64,000 nt of DNA from Bradyrhizobium sp. Arg816. Its GTDB lineage: Bacteria; Pseudomonadota; Alphaproteobacteria; Rhizobiales; Xanthobacteraceae. Below, one piece after another: positions 54,107 to 62,561 of this stretch (the stretch's first letter is position 1; each line of letters starts with the position of its first letter). The position numbers and the translations under genes are program-made. The notes beneath the pieces were generated by a model. That model made no database searches, was not told the DNA's origin, and was given only the letters and a program-made list of their open reading frames with translations. Where the stretch lies: NCBI RefSeq assembly GCF_029989365.1, contig NZ_JAPRAQ010000014.1, positions 124,001 to 188,000 of the forward strand, given 5' to 3'.

Positions 54107-55993
54107 TCAGTCGATCATCTCGGCCCTGGTGGCGGCCTGACCCGGCCCGTTCTGGTCGCGCCAGAACCAGACGGTCACGACGCCGGAGCGGCCGCGGACC
54201 TGGGTGAGCAGGGGACCTGACAGAATGCCGTCGGGAGCGCCGTGGAGGTCGGCCGAATCCAGCAGCGTATCGGTGAGCGCCAGCCGCGCACAGTTATGGG
54301 CGGCAACCTCCATCAAGCGGTTCGCGACGTTGACCGTGTCGCCGGTCGCGGTGATGTGCTGGTGGCTTTCGCCGAGACGGGATGCGACGATCGGGCCGTA
54401 ATGCGCGCCGATCTTGAAACCAAGCTGGCCGCGGGTGGCGGGCGGCAGCGAAGCGATCCAGCGATCGACGCTGCGATACAGGTCGATCGAACATTGCAGC
54501 GCGCGCGCGGCGTCGTCGGGCATCGCGCCGGGCAGGCCGAACAGAATCATGGCGCCGTCGCCGAGAAATCCGGTGATCATGCCGCCGGAATCGACCGAGG
54601 CCTTGTCGATCAGCGCGTGAAATGCCCTCAGCAGATGCTGCAGCTCGTCCGGATCGATCCGCTCGCTGAGCGTCGTGAAACCGGAGAGATCGATGAAGAC
54701 GACCGCTGCGTCCTGCCGGACGGGCTTGGACAGGAAATTGGGATCGCGCGCCAGCCATTCCTGCACCGCCGGTGCCTGGAATTGCGCGAGCGACCGGCTC
54801 TTGGCGGCGAGATATTGAGTGCGGCGGCCTCCCGCCCACAATTGCACGCCGGCAAAGACCATCACCGGCGGCACTGCCGCGGCGAGCGTGGTCGCAGCGT
54901 TCAGCCAGACGCCGTGGGTGAAGGCGAACAGGTTGAGACCGGCCCAGGCGATCATCACCGCGGCTGCGGCGATGATGCCGGGCGCGCTGCGCCGCCAGGC
55001 GAGCAGGCCCACCAGCAGCATCGGCAGCAGGATCGCGGTGAGCGCGTCGGCGATGTGGACCTTGCGGTCGCGCACGATGCCGTCGCCGGCGACGAGATGG
55101 GTGATCGCGGTCGAGACCACCTCGACGCCGGGCATCAGGGAATCGAACGGTGTCGGATAAAAGTCGCCGCCGCCGGCGACCGAGGCGCCGATCACGACGA
55201 TGCGGTTCTCGATCGCCGCGCGATTGAGCGTGCCGTCGAAAATGCTCTGCGCGCTGACGGTGCGGATGGTGCGGCGCGGGCCGTAATAGGTGATCGGCAG
55301 CGCGAAGTCGGAGTCGGTCGGCACCGCGCGGTCGCCGAGCATGAGGTGATCGGGCGCGATCGTCAGCGGCTTGTCGAGCGCGCGCGTCGCGACGCGCAAG
55401 GGAAACGACAGCTCGACCTTGTCGCTGGTCCGGAACAACATCGGCACCGAAAGCGGCGAGCCCGATTGGCCCGTCGCGACGTTGACGACTCCGACCTCGG
55501 CATGATCGGCGAAGGCGGGCAGCGGCAGCAGGAAGCGCTCGGCCTGTGGCAGCGCGGCGAGGGGACCTTGGGTGCCCGGCTCTACGGTCTCGCTGGCGGT
55601 CGGGAAGATCGCCGCGGCGGCGAGCACCATGGGACCGGTGGCGAGCGTGTTGGCCAGCGTCGCGTCGCCGATCGCCGCGCTGCGGTCGACCAGCAGCAGG
55701 TCGATCGCGACGACCTTCGGCTTGAACTGCACGATGGTGTCGACGACGCGCGCGAGATCGGCGCGCGGCAGCGGATAGCTGCCGCCGCGCTTCACGACGG
55801 TGTCGTCGATGGCGACGATGGTGACGAGATCGGGCGGAGCCTGCACGCCGCGGACCTGGGTCCGCCAATCCGTCAGCGTCGCCTCGAGCCGATCGAGAAA
55901 GCGCAGATGACCGTTGGCGTGGCCGGCATAGATGCCGGCACCCCACAGCGCGGTGAGGAAGAGTGCCACCAGGATCTGAACGCGTCTAGTCAT
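54107..55993 (-). CDS. CHASE2-domain adenylate cyclase
   Basis: 628 aa. An N-terminal helix (5-22) precedes a large periplasmic CHASE2 domain to about 330 (PPDLVTIVAIDDTVVKRGG). Three helices to about 405 and a class III cyclase domain follow: AVVFIDLSGFTTLSERI, FLGDGAMILFGLPGA and TGDTVNVANRLME. Both metal aspartates are kept. I start at the ATG at 55993; a TTG four codons upstream sits too near its purine stretch. It is followed downstream-of-start side by the FecR gene in the same direction, a frequent pairing. Confidence 0.9.
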   Translation of the reverse strand: MTRRVQILVALFLTALWGAGIYAGHANGHLRFLDRLEATLTDWRTQVRGVQAPPDLVTIVAIDDTVVKRGGSYPLPRADLARVVDTIVQFKPKVVAIDLLLVDRSAAIGDATLANTLATGPMVLAAAAIFPTASETVEPGTQGPLAALPQAERFLLPLPAFADHAEVGVVNVATGQSGSPLSVPMLFRTSDKVELSFPLRVATRALDKPLTIAPDHLMLGDRAVPTDSDFALPITYYGPRRTIRTVSAQSIFDGTLNRAAIENRIVVIGASVAGGGDFYPTPFDSLMPGVEVVSTAITHLVAGDGIVRDRKVHIADALTAILLPMLLVGLLAWRRSAPGIIAAAAVMIAWAGLNLFAFTHGVWLNAATTLAAAVPPVMVFAGVQLWAGGRRTQYLAAKSRSLAQFQAPAVQEWLARDPNFLSKPVRQDAAVVFIDLSGFTTLSERIDPDELQHLLRAFHALIDKASVDSGGMITGFLGDGAMILFGLPGAMPDDAARALQCSIDLYRSVDRWIASLPPATRGQLGFKIGAHYGPIVASRLGESHQHITATGDTVNVANRLMEVAAHNCARLALTDTLLDSADLHGAPDGILSGPLLTQVRGRSGVVTVWFWRDQNGPGQAATRAEMID

Positions 55994-56054
55994 TACGTGC
56001 TGCAATCTTCTTTGTCGCCCGGGCGTTGCTGCGCGGGCCTTAATTGTCCAGGCC

Positions 56055-56082
56055 TTATTGACCCAGTCTTATTGACCCAGTC
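56055..56082. repeat. 14-base tandem duplication at the fecR stop
   Basis: TTATTGACCCAGTC occurs twice in direct succession (56055-56068 and 56069-56082). Read on the minus strand the duplicated unit contains the last codons and the stop of the FecR gene, so the second copy lies just past the stop. A small slippage duplication. Confidence 0.8.
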
Positions 56083-56593
56083 TTGCCATCAGCGCGTCGA
56101 CGCGCGGCTGGCCCCATGTCTTGACTGTCAACGGACCGGTTGCCTCGACATCGACGCCTTGGCCCGGTCCGAGCACGACGCCGCGTCCACGAGCCCTGCG
56201 GCTCACACCGACACGGCCGTCGGCAACGAAGACCGCGGTCTTGGCCTCAGCGACATCGACGGCCCATTTGGTCCCGCGCACTGCGGCGATCGCCTGCGGC
56301 GTCAGCACCTTGAAGGGATTGCCGCCGGGCTTCTTGGGCACCTCGATCAGCAGCGCCTTGCTGCTCAACTCCACGGAGTCAATATGTCCGTCGCGGTTGG
56401 CGTCCTTAAGTTCAAATCTGGCGCCGTTTTCCGCAACGATGGTGATGCCGTTGTCGCAGCGCCAGACTTGCGTGCCCGCAGCCGATGGCGATGGCGTGCA
56501 GCCGACATTGGCAGCCGGCTGTGCAATCGCAGATCCAATCAAAAGAAACGACCCCGCCAGAGCGAAAAACCCTGCGCGCGCGAACCCTCTCAT
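56069..56593 (-). CDS. FecR domain protein, exported
   Basis: 174 aa. Signal peptide 1-24 (FFALAGSFLLIGSAIAQ). The FecR-type beta domain has VWRCDNGITIVAENGARFEL, an EF-like acidic DANRDGHIDSVE, and the late RGTKWAVDVAEAKTAVFV and GPGQGVDV motifs. GGAGG lies five bases before the ATG at 56593. It is 75 bases upstream of the CHASE2 cyclase gene on the same strand; the periplasmic FecR protein probably informs the CHASE2 sensor. An 18-base palindrome lies in its promoter region. Confidence 0.85.
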   Translation of the reverse strand: MRGFARAGFFALAGSFLLIGSAIAQPAANVGCTPSPSAAGTQVWRCDNGITIVAENGARFELKDANRDGHIDSVELSSKALLIEVPKKPGGNPFKVLTPQAIAAVRGTKWAVDVAEAKTAVFVADGRVGVSRRARGRGVVLGPGQGVDVEATGPLTVKTWGQPRVDALMARLGQ

Positions 56594-56635
56594 GCCAGCC
56601 TCCGTTTGCGTGCTCGGCACAGTTCAAGGCGATGT

Positions 56636-56653
56636 TGATACGGTACCGTATCA
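56636..56653. promoter_or_regulatory. 18-base perfect palindrome upstream of fecR
   Basis: TGATACGGTACCGTATCA reads the same on both strands and lies 43 bases before the FecR start codon. This kind of site is typical of TetR-family repressors, but no TetR gene is adjacent, so an unlinked regulator is expected. The rest of 56594-57187 holds only this, an orphan terminator (56991) and AT-rich sequence before the DUF2778 gene. Confidence 0.6.
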
Positions 56654-56990
56654 CACGCAGAGGCTGCTGAAAAGTGCCGCTCTCGGAGCTATTTCCTCGG
56701 TGCGGTCTTTTCCAGTCCGACGCGATCAACTTTCAGTCAGGGCGCCGTGCCGCGTGAGCGCTCTCCGCGGGATGTGTGATCTGTGTGAGCTGCTGCCGTT
56801 CTGCTGACGCCCGCGCCGCGACCGAAGAGGAAAGGGCGCAGCGCGCACCAGCTCCGCGCAACGCTTCCCCGCTATTGTCCGGGTATTGAAGACCACGAAA
56901 ACGACTTGGTTGGGTGGCCTTAGAGACGTGGCTTGTGACGCCCGTCCAACGTGCTGACCCGGCCGAGAATTATAGTTAACAGACGCTGCT

Positions 56991-57016
56991 AAGTCCGTAG
57001 TTGTGCGGGCTTTTTT
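56991..57016 (+). terminator. Orphan intrinsic terminator in a gene-free gap
   Basis: AAGTCCG and CGGGCTT pair (one G-U) around an 8-base loop and are followed by TTTTTT on the plus strand. No plus-strand gene ends in the preceding several kilobases, since fecR and the cyclase run leftward. It therefore closes an unannotated transcript, perhaps a small RNA from the 56654-56990 stretch, or an attenuated leader of the DUF2778 gene. Confidence 0.5.
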
Positions 57017-57187
57017 CTCGAAATGGGACAGCGTTGACGCGGTGCCTCACATCTGCCCGAACTTAATCAGCATTTAACTAAAAGTCGCCTTAATGACGCT
57101 CCGACCTCCTGCGAGATGCTGTTCCCGGATCGTGACCAGCGGCACTTCGAAGGGGGACTGAGTGACACCGTCCTGGACGCAAGGCGA

Positions 57188-58363
57188 ATGAGTACGAGTA
57201 TCGCTGCGCAGAGTAACGCGGCACGGAAGTCCAAGAACTCTCTTCGGAAGTCTTCCCGGAAAATGACTGCGACCAATTGGCTTGGCGCCGCGGCGATCGG
57301 CTGCGTCGTGATGGGCGCCGGCTGGACCATCTACAGCAACGTCTTCGGCGCCAGCGTCTATCCGATCGTCGGCAGCCTTGGCTACGACGAGCCCGTGATC
57401 AAGCGCGCGCCCAGGGTGGTGCTGCGTGAGGCTGGCGAGGCCATCCGGGACACCTTTGCGCTGCTGCCGGACCGGCTCCAGGTCGCAGCTCCGATCTCGC
57501 GCGAGATGTTCAACGAGCGCTTTGCCGCGGCCGCGACCCAGGGCGTTGTGTCGAACGCGGCGAGCGTCGCGCCCGCAACCCAGGTCGCCGTCGCCAAGGA
57601 AACGTCCAAGGAAACGTTGAAGGATGCCCCCAAGCAGAGCGTGATCGCGAAGGTCGCGGAAGCGCTGAAGCCGGCGGCCAAGGTCGCTGATAAGGGCGCG
57701 GACAAGGCCAAGCGCGCACCGGATGCGCAGATGCAACTGGCTTCGGCCGACCCGGCCGAGATCGTGCAGGCGCCCGAGGCGAAGCCGAAATCGTTTGCCG
57801 ATCGCGCCAAGGCCGCGGTGATGTCGATCACCGGTCCGCGCCAGTCGATGGTCGAGAAGCTCTGGGGCAAGCGCGAGCCGTCCGGCGGGCTGCTGGCCTA
57901 TGCCTCGGCCGATGCCAGCGTGACCGCGTCCATCGCGCCGAGGGAGCAGAACCCCATGCTCGGCGGTTCGGCGCCCTATGAGCGCGACACGGCGGTCTAC
58001 GACATTACCGCCAAGATGGTTTATCTGCCCGACGGCACCAAGCTCGAGGCACATTCCGGCCTCGGCTCCAATCTCGACGATCCGCGCTCCTCGCGCGTCC
58101 GCATGCGCGGCGTGACGCCGCCGCACATCTACACGCTGAAGCCGCGCGAAGCGCTGTTCCATGGCGTGCCGGCGCTGCGCCTGACCCCGATCGGCGGCGA
58201 GAGCGCGATCTACGGCCGCGACGGCCTGCTCGCCCACACCTTCATGCTCGGGCCGAACGGCGATTCCAACGGCTGCGTGTCGTTCAAGGACTATTACGCG
58301 TTCCTCGACGCCTACCGTAACAAGGGCATCCGCAAGCTCGCGGTGCTGTCGCGGGTCGAGTAA
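57188..58363 (+). CDS. Membrane-anchored DUF2778 (Tlde1-like L,D-transpeptidase fold) protein
   Basis: 391 aa. One membrane helix at about 27-47 (WLGAAAIGCVVMGAGWTIYS) is preceded by a Ser/Lys/Arg-rich tail. A long linker rich in Ala and Lys runs to about 225. The C-terminal 130 residues are the DUF2778 domain with HSGLGSNLDDP and the catalytic-like GPNGDSNGCVSFKDYYAFL (His and Cys). Tlde1 effectors of this family attack peptidoglycan, so a cell-wall role is likely. Starts at 57188 or 57116 are both possible; the former is preferred as the helix lies near. Confidence 0.82.
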   Translation: MSTSIAAQSNAARKSKNSLRKSSRKMTATNWLGAAAIGCVVMGAGWTIYSNVFGASVYPIVGSLGYDEPVIKRAPRVVLREAGEAIRDTFALLPDRLQVAAPISREMFNERFAAAATQGVVSNAASVAPATQVAVAKETSKETLKDAPKQSVIAKVAEALKPAAKVADKGADKAKRAPDAQMQLASADPAEIVQAPEAKPKSFADRAKAAVMSITGPRQSMVEKLWGKREPSGGLLAYASADASVTASIAPREQNPMLGGSAPYERDTAVYDITAKMVYLPDGTKLEAHSGLGSNLDDPRSSRVRMRGVTPPHIYTLKPREALFHGVPALRLTPIGGESAIYGRDGLLAHTFMLGPNGDSNGCVSFKDYYAFLDAYRNKGIRKLAVLSRVE

Positions 58364-58387
58364 GCTCAGTCAATTCGCGATGATCTC

Positions 58388-58420
58388 AAAGGGCCGCTTG
58401 CAGCGGCCCTTTTTCTTTTT
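58388..58420 (+). terminator. Strong intrinsic terminator after the DUF2778 gene
   Basis: GGGCCGCT and AGCGGCCC form a perfect stem with loop TGC, extended by AAA-TTT pairing, followed by TTTTTCTTTTTT. It lies 25 bases after the stop codon and also just after the convergent SDR gene end. Confidence 0.9.
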
Positions 58421-58424
58421 TGAT

Positions 58425-59249
58425 TTAGCTCGGCCAGCATTGTCCGCCGCCGTCGATCCTCAGCACCTGGCCGGAGACGAAGGCGCCCATGGGACCGGCG
58501 AAGAACTCGACGACGCGTGCGACCTCATCGACGGTCGCGATGCGGTCGAGCGTGCCGGTCTCGACCATCCTGTCAGGGTCCACCGCACGGGTGCCGAGGA
58601 AACGGCCGGTGCGGGTATCGCCGGGCGCGATGCAGTTGACGGCGATGTCGTAAGCGCGGAGCTGGTCGGCCAGGCATCGCGTGTAGTGGGTCACGCCAGC
58701 CTTCGACACCGCATAGATCGAGCCCTGGGTGCGGCCCTTGAAAGCGGCGACCGAACCGAGCGTGACGATGCGGCCGCGCCGCCGCTCCATCATTCCCTTC
58801 GCGACCGCCTGGCAGGTCAGGATGGTCGAGAGCAGATTGCGCTCCAGCACCGCGCGCACATCGGCCTCCTTGATGTTCACCGCGTCGTTCGGGTCGGGCT
58901 TGCCGCCGGCGGCCGCGATGTCGCCCCCGGCATTATGGACGAGAATGTCGATCGGGCCGAGGGCGGCTTCCGTCTCGGCAATCACGCGCGCGATGTCCTC
59001 GCCCCTGGTGAGATCGCCGAGCACGCGCCGGCTGCGGACGCCGAATTGCTGGCCGATCTCTGCCGCCACCGCGGTGAGGGTGGTGCCCTCGCCATATTCC
59101 GCCGGCCCGTTCTCGCGCATGCCGTGGATGGCGACATCGGCGCCGAGCGCGGCGAGCTTCTCCGCAAAGGCGCGTCCGAGCCCACGCCCCGCGCCGGTCA
59201 CCAGCGCGACCTTGCCTGCCAAAATCTTCGCCGTGTCATGCGATGTCAT
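58425..59249 (-). CDS. Short-chain dehydrogenase/reductase
   Basis: 274 aa. Cofactor motif VTGAGRGLGRAF at about 17-28, NAGG at about 108, and the catalytic Ser and YAVSK motif (Tyr-Lys) around 165-180 place it among classical NAD(P) SDRs. The C-terminus VSGQVLRIDGGGQCWPS is typical. It is 22 bases downstream of the RpiR gene, so the pair is co-transcribed and probably oxidises a compound taken up by the divergent ABC transporter. Confidence 0.92.
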   Translation of the reverse strand: MTSHDTAKILAGKVALVTGAGRGLGRAFAEKLAALGADVAIHGMRENGPAEYGEGTTLTAVAAEIGQQFGVRSRRVLGDLTRGEDIARVIAETEAALGPIDILVHNAGGDIAAAGGKPDPNDAVNIKEADVRAVLERNLLSTILTCQAVAKGMMERRRGRIVTLGSVAAFKGRTQGSIYAVSKAGVTHYTRCLADQLRAYDIAVNCIAPGDTRTGRFLGTRAVDPDRMVETGTLDRIATVDEVARVVEFFAGPMGAFVSGQVLRIDGGGQCWPS

Positions 59250-59271
59250 GATCTTTTTCCTGTTGTGAATG

Positions 59272-60105
59272 TCAGTCTGCCGCGAGATCGAGCCCGATCG
59301 CCATCGCCTGCACGAGGCACATCGGCGCGACCAGCGTGCGCAGCGCCGGCTCGGGCATGTCCTGGATCTCGAACACGACGCTCGCGCCTTCGACGATCGG
59401 GCTCAGGAGGCTATCGGTGATGGAAATTGTCGGCACGCCTCGCGCAACGAGTTCGGGAAACAGCCGCGCCGTATCCGGATAGTAGTTCCGGAAGCTGATC
59501 GCGACCAGCGCGTCCTCCGTGGTCGCGGCATGCGACTGCTCGTGGATGCTGCCGCCCGTGCCATCGAGCAGGACGACGCGACGTCCGAGCTTGCGCAGCA
59601 CGTAGGCGAGGTGGGTCGCGACCGGAAACGAGCCGCCGAGGCCGAGCAGATAGATGTCGCGCGCCTTGGCGAGGATCGCGGTCGCGGCGTCGAGCTCGCG
59701 CGCGTGCACGGACTGGCTCAGCGTCACCAGCGCCGATTGCGCTTCCGAGACGAAGCGCGACAGCACCGCGGCCGGCTGGCGGCCGAGCACCGACTTCTCC
59801 TCGCTCTTCATGCGGGCGAGCCGCGCCTTGTAGCTCGGCGCGACGCCGGCGACGAGGCGCGAGCGGAACACCTGCTGCATCTCGGTGAAGCCGCCAAAGC
59901 CGAGCGCATGGGCGAAGCGAACGATCGCCGAGGGCGGCACGCCCGAGCGCTGCGCCACCTCTGCGACGGTGCCGAGCGCGACATCGGTCGGGTGATCGAG
60001 CACGAACTCCGCGATCTGCTGCAGCCGGCCGGACAGCGCCCGGTGCCGCTGCGCAATGGCGCCGCGCAGCTCGTCGTAGCTCATCGCGCCTTGTGCCTTG
60101 TTCAT
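59272..60105 (-). CDS. MurR/RpiR family regulator with SIS domain
   Basis: 277 aa. The N-terminal helix-turn-helix has TVAEVAQRSGVPPSAIVRFAHALGF; the C-terminal SIS domain has IYLLGLGGSFPVATHLAYVL and ISFRNYYPDTARLF. SIS domains bind phosphosugars, though in rhizobia such regulators also control other uptake systems. ATG at 60105 (GGAG upstream) is chosen; 60084 is an alternative. Divergent from the substrate-binding protein gene across 136 bases. Confidence 0.9.
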   Translation of the reverse strand: MNKAQGAMSYDELRGAIAQRHRALSGRLQQIAEFVLDHPTDVALGTVAEVAQRSGVPPSAIVRFAHALGFGGFTEMQQVFRSRLVAGVAPSYKARLARMKSEEKSVLGRQPAAVLSRFVSEAQSALVTLSQSVHARELDAATAILAKARDIYLLGLGGSFPVATHLAYVLRKLGRRVVLLDGTGGSIHEQSHAATTEDALVAISFRNYYPDTARLFPELVARGVPTISITDSLLSPIVEGASVVFEIQDMPEPALRTLVAPMCLVQAMAIGLDLAAD

Positions 60106-60160
60106 CGTCTCGGGTCTCCGGATCGGTCGCCTGTTTAACGGCATTTCACTGTTCGGATCA

Positions 60161-60197
60161 AATATTCCACTTTACATCAGAAATGGAATGAATATTC
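60161..60197. promoter_or_regulatory. Candidate RpiR operator in the divergent gap
   Basis: AATATTC occurs at 60161-60167 and 60191-60197, exactly 30 bases apart, and ATTCCA (60164-60169) and TGGAAT (60184-60189) form an inverted pair. The AT-rich block stands out in the 60106-60241 gap and suits binding of an RpiR-type dimer controlling both directions. Confidence 0.45.
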
Positions 60198-60241
60198 TAA
60201 TCGCAGAAAAAAGCAAAAGACTTCGAAAACGGGAGGAAACG

Positions 60242-61534
60242 ATGAGAGGGCCTCAGATCTCACGGCGAAGCGTTTTGAAGGGCAGCTTGATGGCCAGCGT
60301 CATCGGCGGCACCGGCAGCTTCTTTGGGCCGTGGAAAGAGAATCATGCCTGGGCGCAAGGCGCCAAGCCTATCAAGCTCGGCCTGACCTGCGATGCCAGC
60401 GGCCAATACGGCAACAGTGGCCAGGATGATTTCCGCGGCATCAAGATGGCGATCGACGAGTTCAATGCCAAAGGCGGCGTGCTCGGCCGCCAGATATCGT
60501 TCATCACCGCGGACACCGAGACGACGCCGGCCACCGGCAGCCGCGTCGCCGAGCGGTTCATCACCCGCGAGGACTGCACCATCCTGATCGGCGCGCTGCA
60601 TTCCGGCGTCGCCAACGCCATCACCCAGGTCGCCAGCAAATACGGCGTGATCTACATGAACACCAATTCCTCCGCGCCGAGCGAAGCCGGAGAGAATTGC
60701 TCACGCGTGAAATTTGTCTGGGACGGCAACGGCACCAATTTCTCCAAGGCATCGGTCAAGAACGCCGTCGATTCCATCGGCAAGAACTGGATGCTGCTGA
60801 CCAATGACTACGTCTGGGGCCACACGACCTCTGCAGCGACCAAGGCGCAGGTCGAGGCTGCCGGCGGCAAGATCATCGACAATCTCCTGGTGCCGCAGAA
60901 CACCCGCGACTTCACCGCCTACCTCCTGAAGATCCAGCAGGCAAAACCCGACGTGGTCGCAACTGCGATCGGCGGCGACGACATCAAGGCGCTGCGCGAG
61001 CAGGTCGCGCAGCTCAAGCTCGACGGCAAGCCGGCCTGGATCAACAACCAGCAGGACTGGCCCGATGTCTGGGGCGCGCCCGACAGCCTGTTCGGCGTGT
61101 TCGGCACGACCTGGTATCACAAGCTGCAGCTGCCCGGCGTCGCCGAGTTCGTCAAGAAATGGCAGGCCGCCAACAAGGACGGTCCGATCCCGGTGCCGGG
61201 CAACGTCTCCTACAACGGCTACATGTCGACGCGCGAATTGCTCCGTGCGATCGAGCGGGCAGGGTCGACCAACAACGTCAAGATCATCAAGGAGATCGAG
61301 AACCTGAAGGTCTCGGCGACCGATCGCATGCAGCATTTCGACGCGTACATGGATCCCATGACGCATCAGATGCAGCAGACGATCTATCTGGCGCGGCGCA
61401 ACGCCAAGCCGGCCGACAACACCGATCTGTTCGAGATCATCAGCTGGACCGAACCGAAATCGGCCGCCGATGACGCCGCCCCCGGCAAGTGCAAGCTCAC
61501 GCCCTACGAGCAGGTGCCGACCGTCGACTCCTAG
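60242..61534 (+). CDS. LIV-type ABC transporter substrate-binding protein (Tat signal)
   Basis: 430 aa Peripla_BP_6 protein. The N-terminus ISRRSVLKGSLMASVIGG is a twin-arginine signal rather than a Sec one. The mature part starts KPIKLGLTCDASGQYGNSGQ, and MNTNSSAPSEAGENCSRVKF lies mid-way. It is closer in style to amide/urea or other non-branched-chain binding proteins than to LivK, but the ligand is unknown. GGGAGG precedes the ATG. It heads the second transporter unit. Confidence 0.9.
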   Translation: MRGPQISRRSVLKGSLMASVIGGTGSFFGPWKENHAWAQGAKPIKLGLTCDASGQYGNSGQDDFRGIKMAIDEFNAKGGVLGRQISFITADTETTPATGSRVAERFITREDCTILIGALHSGVANAITQVASKYGVIYMNTNSSAPSEAGENCSRVKFVWDGNGTNFSKASVKNAVDSIGKNWMLLTNDYVWGHTTSAATKAQVEAAGGKIIDNLLVPQNTRDFTAYLLKIQQAKPDVVATAIGGDDIKALREQVAQLKLDGKPAWINNQQDWPDVWGAPDSLFGVFGTTWYHKLQLPGVAEFVKKWQAANKDGPIPVPGNVSYNGYMSTRELLRAIERAGSTNNVKIIKEIENLKVSATDRMQHFDAYMDPMTHQMQQTIYLARRNAKPADNTDLFEIISWTEPKSAADDAAPGKCKLTPYEQVPTVDS

Positions 61535-61613
61535 CGACGGTGTGTCGCGTCGTGGAACGAGCGGCGCGCAAGTCGCGCGCCGCAGGCCCGGGCCATCGAG
61601 GCCTGGGTGAGCA

Positions 61614-62558
61614 TTGCCAGTTGCGAGAGTCAAAACCTTGTTCGACCTTCTTCCGCATCTTCTGAACGGCCTGACGCTCGGCCTGCTGTTCGCGTTGATC
61701 GCGCTCGGCTTCATGCTCATCGCCGGGCTGATGGAGCAGATCAATCTTGCGCACGGTTCCCTGTTCGCGCTCGGGGCCTATGTGGCCATGCAGCTGACCG
61801 GACCGCGCCCGCCAATGCCGGCCGATCTTGCGAAAGCGTGGCTCGCGCTCCCGCTGGGCTGGCGCTACGCCGCCACGCTGGTGATCGCGCCCGTGATCGT
61901 GAGTCTCGTCGGCATGCTGATCGAGCTCTGCATGCGGCGGACCTACGGCAAGGACCCGCTGTACGGGCTTCTCCTGACCTTCGGTGCAGCGATGGTGATC
62001 GAGGAGTTGATCCGTCTGGTCTGGGGCACACGCGATTACGTGCTGCAGGTGCCGTCCGCCATCAACGGCGGCTTCCTGTTTGGCGACCTGATCTGGTCGA
62101 CCTATCGCTTCTACGCGGCGGGCATCGCGGCCGGGGTCATTGGCCTGGTCTGGCTATTGATCGAAAAGACCTCGTTCGGCGCGACCGTCAAGGCCGGCGC
62201 GCATGACAGCGAGATCGTCCGCGCGCTCGGCATCAACCTGTCGCGGTTGCGGCTGCTCGTGTTTGTGTTCGGCACGATGCTGGCCGCGATCGCGGGCATC
62301 ATCGTCGCGCCGATCTGGGGGATTCGCCCGCATATGGGCGTCGATGCGGTCATCCCCGCGTTCCTGGTAATCGTGCTCGGCGGCGTCGGCAGCTTTTGGG
62401 GCGCGGTCGTGGCGGGGTTGCTGGTCGGACTGTGTGTCGGCCTTGCCGGCGCCTACGCGTCCGAATGGTCGCTGTTGTCGATGTACATCCTGCTCGTCGC
62501 CGTCGTGACGTTCCGTGCACGCGGCCTGTGGGGCAAGAAGAGCGTGCTCGAGGCCTAG
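61614..62558 (+). CDS. LIV-type ABC permease (LivH-like)
   Basis: 314 aa, about eight helices. LNGLTLGLLFALIALGFMLI, NLAHGSLFALGAYVA and the coupling loop SEIVRALGINLSRLRLLVFV are LivH-type motifs. No ATG is available near the N-terminus, so the start is a TTG, at 61614 or 61638. It lies 79 bases after the binding protein gene and three before the next permease. Confidence 0.88.
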   Translation: MPVARVKTLFDLLPHLLNGLTLGLLFALIALGFMLIAGLMEQINLAHGSLFALGAYVAMQLTGPRPPMPADLAKAWLALPLGWRYAATLVIAPVIVSLVGMLIELCMRRTYGKDPLYGLLLTFGAAMVIEELIRLVWGTRDYVLQVPSAINGGFLFGDLIWSTYRFYAAGIAAGVIGLVWLLIEKTSFGATVKAGAHDSEIVRALGINLSRLRLLVFVFGTMLAAIAGIIVAPIWGIRPHMGVDAVIPAFLVIVLGGVGSFWGAVVAGLLVGLCVGLAGAYASEWSLLSMYILLVAVVTFRARGLWGKKSVLEA

Positions 62559-62561
62559 GGA

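Noticed and set aside
54242..56638. A 798-codon open frame on the plus strand
   Set aside because: It is antisense to the CHASE2 cyclase and FecR genes, which have full domain motifs. The translation is Arg/Gly/Ala/Asp-rich without any domain, as expected for reading opposite a GC-rich gene.
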